Shown here: positions 58,446 to 64,000 of the stretch, in pieces
Numbering within the stretch: position 1 is the first letter of the stretch
Layout: every line of letters starts with the position of its first letter
Assembly: GCA_003254925.1 (NCBI GenBank)
Contig: QANZ01000122.1
Span: 49,166-113,165, forward strand
DNA from: Chamaecrista fasciculata
Taxonomy: Eukaryota > Streptophyta > Magnoliopsida > Fabales > Fabaceae
Length of the DNA: 64,000 nt
Direction: 5' to 3'
Notes under the pieces: model-generated
Told to the model about the DNA's origin: nothing
The model's database searches: none
What the model saw: only the letters and a program-made list of their open reading frames with translations
Program-made: the position numbers and the translations under genes

Positions 58446-58824
58446 TGTCAAATACTCACATTAGTCTTTAAAATATGAAGTAGATTTTGAATTGATAATT
58501 AAACAAAATCAAATCAAACCTCGAAAGTAAATTAACTAATTTTACTGTTTAACAAGTAAAATTGTCTATATCGATCTTTCTCATTATTTTAAGTCTGAAT
58601 GTGACAAATTTAAAATCATTATATGCGTTACTCTAAAATAGTCTTTTTCTACTCAATTGAAACTGTTGGTACAAACGACGTCAATTTGTCCTTCGAAAGT
58701 GGATTATTTGGGATTCAATATAAAAAAGTATGAAAATATATAGGACCAATACAAAACAAATGAAACATTTAAGACTAAATTAAAATCTATCCCATACTTT
58801 TGGGGCTAATATAAATATTTGACC
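58446..58824. mobile_element. Degenerate TIR element, family of 41333 and 61003
   Basis: The left end tgtcaaatactcacattagt and the inverse of ggtcaaatatttatattagc pair. Internal words 'gtgacaaattta' and 'acaaacgacgtcaatttg' match the family. The TSD is worn (ttaattcat / ttaattaaa). Confidence 0.6.
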
Positions 58825-58833
58825 TTAATTAAA

Positions 58834-59264
58834 TAACCATACGTTTCTAGCTATAGCAATGACAATTCACAAATTCTCATAGCCCAATAAAGAAGCTTTT
58901 ATATGTCATTATTATATTTTATTTTTACGGTCGATAAAAAAAAGCCCATTATTTAATCGACTTTTTTCTCTCCTTAAATAATTAAATTCTTTAATTTCGA
59001 AGGTATCTCTAGTGTTAAACCTATGAGTATTGAGTGAATTTTCATTAATATTTCTCGTTGTAGTTTTGATGTAAATATTCTTATTTTGTTTGTACTCATC
59101 TAAGTTTGTATTCTTAAGGTGTACATGATACTTTGATAATTTGGTTTTTAGTCTTGTGTCTGTTGCTCGTAGAAATATCTTTATTTTTTCAATTCTATGC
59201 TTGCAAGCTTTTGTGTCTCGTAATATTGTGTGTCCTGCAATGACATTATAATTGTTTCACCTAA
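58834..59264. other. Intergenic DNA
   Basis: No gene recognised. Confidence 0.45.
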
Positions 59265-59269
59265 CTAGG

Positions 59270-59615
59270 TATTGGGCGGAAGCGCAACCCACACAAGAAA
59301 TAAAGGAAGAGGAAACGGAGAAACGAACACAAATCTTTAACGTGGTTCGGTGCCTCAAGACCTACTCCACGGCCCCCTCTGGGACAAAATTCACTATTTG
59401 TAATTTTTGCACGGAAAAATTACAAATCCTCCTTAATACAATTTTTGAACGGAAAAATTGAAAACCCTCTCTCACAACTACCCAAACCCTTTCACACTCA
59501 AAGGCTAGTAGAAGTGTTACAAAAAAATATAGAAGCCTCACTCTCTATTTATAAGGCCCCCTCCCCCTCTCAAGTTTTCTACCCATCGATGTGGGACTTG
59601 GGAGAAATCCCAACA
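59270..59615 (-). mobile_element. Solo LTR fossil, 5-bp TSD
   Basis: On the minus strand it starts TGTTGGGATTTCTCCC, carries a cttataaatagagagtg promoter-like stretch, and ends close to CCCAATA. The 5-base duplication ctagg flanks it (59265-59269, 59616-59620). 346 bases, no interior. The ggttcggtgcctcaagacct stretch recalls short TRIM-like LTRs. A solo remnant, probably by recombination between two LTRs. Confidence 0.75.
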
Positions 59616-59616
59616 C

Positions 59617-60168
59617 TAGGTGTGTACACGGGCCATATTGAGATTTGGTCAGACACGAAACTCGATCCTACCAAATCCAAGCCGGGCCATCGGGTCCGAT
59701 TGGTTTCTGCCAAGCCAATTTTTTTTATATATTTATTTATTTAAGCCATTAGCCATTTATTTATTTTATATATTTTTTTAACTTATATATATAGATAAAA
59801 TAATTAATTATGGATCAATTTAATAATATTTTTATTAATAAAATATTTAATTTAATTTATTTGTTAAAAAATATTGATTTAACTGAGATGAAGTATATTT
59901 TATGTATTTTTAATATACAATTAATAAAAATAATAATAATATATATGTATTTTTTACAATTAAAATAATATTTAGTCGTAAAAAAATATAAATATATATA
60001 GCAAAAAATTAAAAAAATAAATATATCCCTAACCAAGCCAAGTCTATTCAGGCCAAAAAGAAAAAAACCAAGCCAAGTCTAGAAAATCTAGGCCCAAAAC
60101 CAGCCCACTCGAACATCTCAAGTTAGACTAGGTTGATCGAGCCGGACGGGGTCCTGTATAACCCTAAT
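59617..60168. mobile_element. hAT-like element (weak)
   Basis: Left 'aggtgtgtacacgggcc' and the inverse of the right 'ggtcctgtataaccct' pair loosely. The arms carry 'ccaagccaagtct' and 'gggccat' words around an AT-rich core. No TSD found. Confidence 0.4.
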
Positions 60169-60169
60169 T

Positions 60170-60993
60170 TCACTTTCACTGGAGACGTCTAAGTATTAGA
60201 TAATCTATCAAATTATAATAAAATTATGATATTTAATTAAAATTATATATTTATAATTTAGTTTTTTTCTACAAGTATCTTTTATTAGAAATATATATAT
60301 TTAAAATTTGAATATGAATTTATGACTTTATGAGAGAACCACCCATTCTACTAAATCAAACCTCCACTCATATAGTCATATATACTTTTTTGTTTAATAA
60401 TATGTTTTTTAGTTTTTTTTTAAGAATTCTTAGAGTATTCCAACGTGAGGTGGAGTGTATAATGCATCAAAAAGCCAGATAGGTAGATGATGATGCAATT
60501 AAGAAACTTGTAAAAGTACTAATGGATCTGTTACTTATGAGTTATGACATTGTGTCATATTATGTTTGATTGAGGCATCGTAGAAGGATCCATCTAATTA
60601 ATTCCAGTTTTTATCTTAATTATATTGAAACCCAAATACCAGTGCTTCACTAGCTAATCCAATTATTGTTTTTAATTAAGATTAGAAGTCGTTTTACGTT
60701 GGATTCCATCTTCGTGCACTGATTGGTGCAGTATGGTAGCATATAATTTCTTCACAAGTAAGAAAGAGATGGCTTGATAATTAGTATACGATAGAAATAG
60801 AATTCAAGAAAATTTAAGAGAGGCGAGTGAAACGTTGTGTACAGTTAATGTATATAACTTCTTTCTTTTTTTTTTTTTAATTTGCATTTAATTTTCTTTT
60901 TATATATGTGGATCGAACATAAACAACTTTTAATTATTTATCAAAATTTGTAAAAAAAAATCTAAAATCATCAAAACTCTTTAAAGGAGCTAT
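60170..60993. other. AT-rich intergenic DNA
   Basis: Nothing recognisable on either strand. Confidence 0.45.
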
Positions 60994-61002
60994 TTAATTG
61001 TA

Positions 61003-61506
61003 GGTTAAAGGGTATTTTGGTCCATTACATTTCAAAATGTTCAAATTAGTCATAAATGTTGACAAAATGTTTTATTTTGGTCTAAACTTTTGAATATAAC
61101 TCGTTTCAATTTCTAATGTGACAAGTTTAGAGTTACCTATTATTCTCAAAGAGTGCTTTTTCTATCCGGTTGAGATTTTCAACAAACAAAGTTAAATTGG
61201 TCCTAAAAGTAGATCGTTCGTTTTACAATCAAACAAACAAAGTTGATCATATTTTTCTCGTTTCAAATTTGAATACGACAAATTCAGAAATATGAATTCC
61301 TGTTAACAAGTCCTTTGAACTTGAAATGAGATACAAGAGAATTATGACCAAATTTAATAATTTGGAATCAAAATGAAACATTTTACCAATATTTAGGACA
61401 AAAATGAAACATTTTATCAATTTAGGACCAATTTGAATATTTTAAAAGATAATGAATCAAAATGAACATTATGACATACATTTAGCCCCAAAATAAACGT
61501 TTGACC
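61003..61506. mobile_element. Short TIR element, perfect 9-bp TSD
   Basis: The ends ggttaaagggtattttggtc and the inverse of ggtcaaacgtttattttggg are flanked by ttaattgta on both sides (60994-61002, 61507-61515). It shares its internal layout with 41333 ('gatcatatttttctcgttt', 'ttgaacttgaaatgag'). Confidence 0.85.
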
Positions 61507-61515
61507 TTAATTGTA

Positions 61516-62139
61516 TAAAATTTATTTTGATAATAAATATTAATCCGTTGTTATATAGATATATTACTATTACTATTACTATATTAGAGCTCACTTCTTT
61601 GTTTTTAACACTTGCACGTGCAAACAGAAGTCCAAGCCGGATTTACTTTTCTTGGTATCTTCTTGTGCTAAAAAATTAAAAATCAAATCAGAAATCCAGA
61701 ATTACAGTTCAAAAATATATTTTTAATTCAAAAATGAAAAAGTTGAGAACAGAGATTCCATCTGACGACCGCGAACGCCGCATGAGCTTTGGCCATTTGA
61801 TCCAAGAATATTATTAAATTCCCTGTTAATGATAACTTGAAGAATAATTAATATACAAAAAAATCACAAGTTGGTAAGTCAAAAAATCAAGTCCTACCTC
61901 TAGTACAATGGATGATGATTTTCTTGTATTTATTACTTCGCTTCCAAGTATATCAAGTTATCAACTAATTAAGGAATAGGGAAGAAAATTGATTATGAAT
62001 AGAATGAGGAGAATAATATATTCCAATTTTTGTATTCAGACTCAACAAAAATATATATCAAAATCAATTTTTATCATCATATTATATGAGTAGTTTTTTT
62101 TCCCAAAATATTATCTCAAAATATTATATGAGTAGTTAA
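61516..62139. other. AT-rich intergenic DNA
   Basis: No gene recognised. Confidence 0.45.
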
Positions 62140-62501
62140 TTTATTCGGTTGAACCGTTTTAATGTGATTGTTTAATTTTTTTTTCTTTTTTGATTGTTTT
62201 TGGTCTTTTTTTTTTATAATTATGGGTAAAATGTTAAAGAATATTGATTATGAACTAAAATTTGATAGCGAAAGTGATTATATAATGTCACTTGATAACA
62301 TTATATTGATGAATATTATGAAAATTGACTGTATTCTTACCATTAGAATTAATTTTATCATTTCTAAACTTTTTTTTTTAATTATTTTTAATTTATTTAT
62401 TTGCCACCGATTGGACTCCAGTTGAACTCCGGTTGAACCATTGAACCTTGAACCCCTATCTCGGCCGATTGACTGTCCAGTTCGATTCTTAAAACCTTGA
62501 C
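62140..62501. repeat. Dispersed repeat, copy 2 (hAT-like remnant)
   Basis: Counterpart of 33300-33752. The left 'ttcggttgaaccg' and right 'cggttgaacc' words form a loose inverted pair. Confidence 0.5.
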
Positions 62502-62655
62502 GTACATCAAAATACTCATATTTAATGGAAACTATAAATTGTTATTTTTATAAATAAAAAACGTTATTTTAAAACTTTATGTATTGAAAAATGTTAAATT
62601 ATAGGGTTAAAATAATAAATTTTATGAAATTTCAAACTTGAATTCTAAATAAAAA

Positions 62656-63463
62656 GGCAAAAATACTATTGGTACCCCAAAAGTGTGTAGTAATTTTAAG
62701 TTGTACCTTCAAAGTTTTTTTTGGTCAATTGTACCCTCAAAATATTTGGTTAGTTTCAATTATATTATGATGAACTAAGATTTGGCCGAAGGTCGTTTCC
62801 TTGCAAGATAATGAATTTACCTCCGAAGCTCAAGTTAGTATTGAGTAATAAGATAAGAGAATATGAGATAGTGTGAGTAGCGTACCTTCCCCTAGGGTTA
62901 TCATCTTGTATTTATAAGCTCATTGGGAGAATCCATTTGAGGAAACTCCTTTGATTGAGGAGAGATGATTCCTTGATTGTAGGAGAGATATCTTCCCGTG
63001 ATATCGGAGGGAATCGTAATCTTTGGCATTTAATGTTTGATAAATGTAGGAAGATATTGCTTTGCTAATTAAGGATAAGTGAATCACTATTTTTTGATTG
63101 CGGTGTATCTTTGACAGATACTTTGATTGAGATTAGTTGAGAAGAGGTTAATTGGGAGAGATTCTCGTCAACCTTTAATGGACGGATCATAGATATCATA
63201 TCATATCATCTTTCTGAATAAATACGCTGATGTGACGTCTTGATAGGAAATGTGCCCTAATGGGTGTCTTACCGTATGGCGTTGTTTTAAGGCCTATTAT
63301 CATATTCTAAAGTTTTTTTAGTCGATTGAATTATCAATGTTTCATATTTGAGTCAATTTTACTTTGTATACCTCATATTTTGGAAATACAATTGATAAAA
63401 AGAACTTTAAAAATACAATTGAAGATAACGACAAAATTTAGAGATATCAAAGAATATTTTACC
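62656..63463. mobile_element. Short TIR element split by a solo LTR
   Basis: Left ggcaaaaatactattggtac and the inverse of ggtaaaatattctttgatat pair, with 'gtaccttcaaagt' and 'gtaccctcaaaat' subterminal words. The flanks are A-rich, so the TSD is not informative. The LTR at 62768 lies inside. Confidence 0.55.
62768..63302 (-). mobile_element. Solo LTR-like fossil inside a TIR element
   Basis: 535 bases with TG...CA ends (TGATGAACT ... ATTATCA) and a 4-of-5 duplication (tatta / tattc). On the minus strand it has a cttataaatac promoter-like word followed by 'ctaacttgagcttcgg', a phrase common in plant LTR-type elements. No coding part. Confidence 0.6.
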
Positions 63464-63579
63464 AAAAAAAATTTAAAGATATGTATTATATAAAGATATT
63501 TTAGTTATTTCTATCTAGACATTGTTTAGAAAAAGAAATAAATAGAGAAAGTATGAGAATGGATAAGGATAGTGCGTGG

Positions 63580-63624
63580 AGGGAAGATGGGCCAGGCCCA
63601 GGCCCAGGCCAGAGAGAGAGAGTA
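63580..63624. promoter_or_regulatory. GGCCCA repeats next to a GA run
   Basis: gggccaggcccaggcccagg followed by a GA run. On the minus strand this gives TGGGCC, the plant Site II core found in many housekeeping promoters. No gene start is evident nearby, so the role is uncertain. The two long minus-strand frames here have no family features. Confidence 0.3.
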
Positions 63625-63874
63625 CAGCTGGGAAATGGCTGTATCCCCGACAGAAGGTGGAAGAGATGCATGGCAGGCAACGTTAATGTGTGTTTGGGGA
63701 TTTGTGAATGTGAAGTGTGAGTGTTGATTGTGATGGGAATGAATAGGAGACATAGGAGTAAAGTATAACCATAATACGACGAACTTTTCACTCACAACCT
63801 TATTGTCTCTCTGGCTCTTACCGTACGTGCGTTGTGTCTCCAGCTCATCTTTCCAACTTCCAATATTTCTTTGC

Positions 63875-64000
63875 TCCTTCTAATATGTGCACTTAGTGCA
63901 CATGTTAAGATTTATTTTTATTGATCAAGTGAGTTTTTAAATATTAAAAAATTATATTTTTAATGAATTTTCGTAAATTTCAAGATATGAGATACTCTAC
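63875..64000. mobile_element. MITE (family 1, copy 2), cut by the window edge
   Basis: Inverse orientation relative to the copy at 3406: 'ctaatatgtgc', 'ttaaaaaattatatttttaa', 'tttcaagatatgagat'. The window ends before its second arm. Confidence 0.6.

Noticed and set aside
63501-63795. Two minus-strand frames of 89 and 96 residues, or a microRNA precursor
   Set aside because: No family motif, and I could not find a long complementary stem containing a known plant microRNA.

Overview
This looks like plant nuclear DNA, most likely from a eudicot. It is strongly AT-rich and intergenic space dominates. The one long gene has GT-AG introns, and a dense nest of plant-type transposons (SINEs, hAT-like and Mutator-like miniature elements, LTR fossils) fills the gaps. 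Protein-coding content is small: one multi-exon housekeeping-type gene and four single-exon type I MADS-box genes. I could run no searches, so family names rest on motif recognition, and element ends rest on terminal inverted repeats and target-site duplications (TSDs) found by eye.

Layout. 0-6.6 kb is an intergenic transposon nest: a 1.76 kb TIR element, a hAT-like element holding two SINEs, a second hAT-like element and a third SINE. 6.6-12.5 kb is a ten-exon inositol-tetrakisphosphate 1-kinase (ITPK) gene on the plus strand, with one GC-AG intron. 13.0-19.0 kb is a block of TIR elements, including a ~3.5 kb long-TIR element that carries a broken piece of a receptor-like-kinase gene.

20-31 kb is a recent tandem duplication of a ~4.7 kb unit. 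Each unit carries one AGL62-like (M-alpha) MADS gene with an unusual ~130-residue N-terminal extension built from Asn/Pro/Ser/Thr-rich repeats. A third piece of the unit (3' UTR and downstream DNA only) sits upstream between two isolated N characters. The second unit contains an N gap whose size disagrees with its sister. This part of the assembly should not be trusted for copy number. At 35.7 kb is a third, more divergent type I MADS gene, and at 57.1 kb a fourth, short and AT-rich in codons.

38-50 kb is a second transposon nest with nested Mutator-like hairpin elements, one of them rich in telomere-like CCCTAAA units. 50.8-56.2 kb is a young-looking but broken Ty1/Copia fossil in minus orientation, whose interior holds a striking series of short hairpins. 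58-64 kb holds more small TIR elements and two solo-LTR-like fossils.

How the genes relate: type I MADS proteins of the AGL62/AGL61 class work as dimers in the central cell and endosperm. A local cluster of four is the family's usual birth-and-death pattern. Nothing links ITPK to them beyond proximity. The points most worth a second look are the MADS array (extension repeats, patchy divergence, a substituted conserved MADS glycine, unresolved copy number), the gene fragment in the long-TIR element, the common terminal signature of about nine short-TIR elements, and the hairpin series in the Copia fossil.
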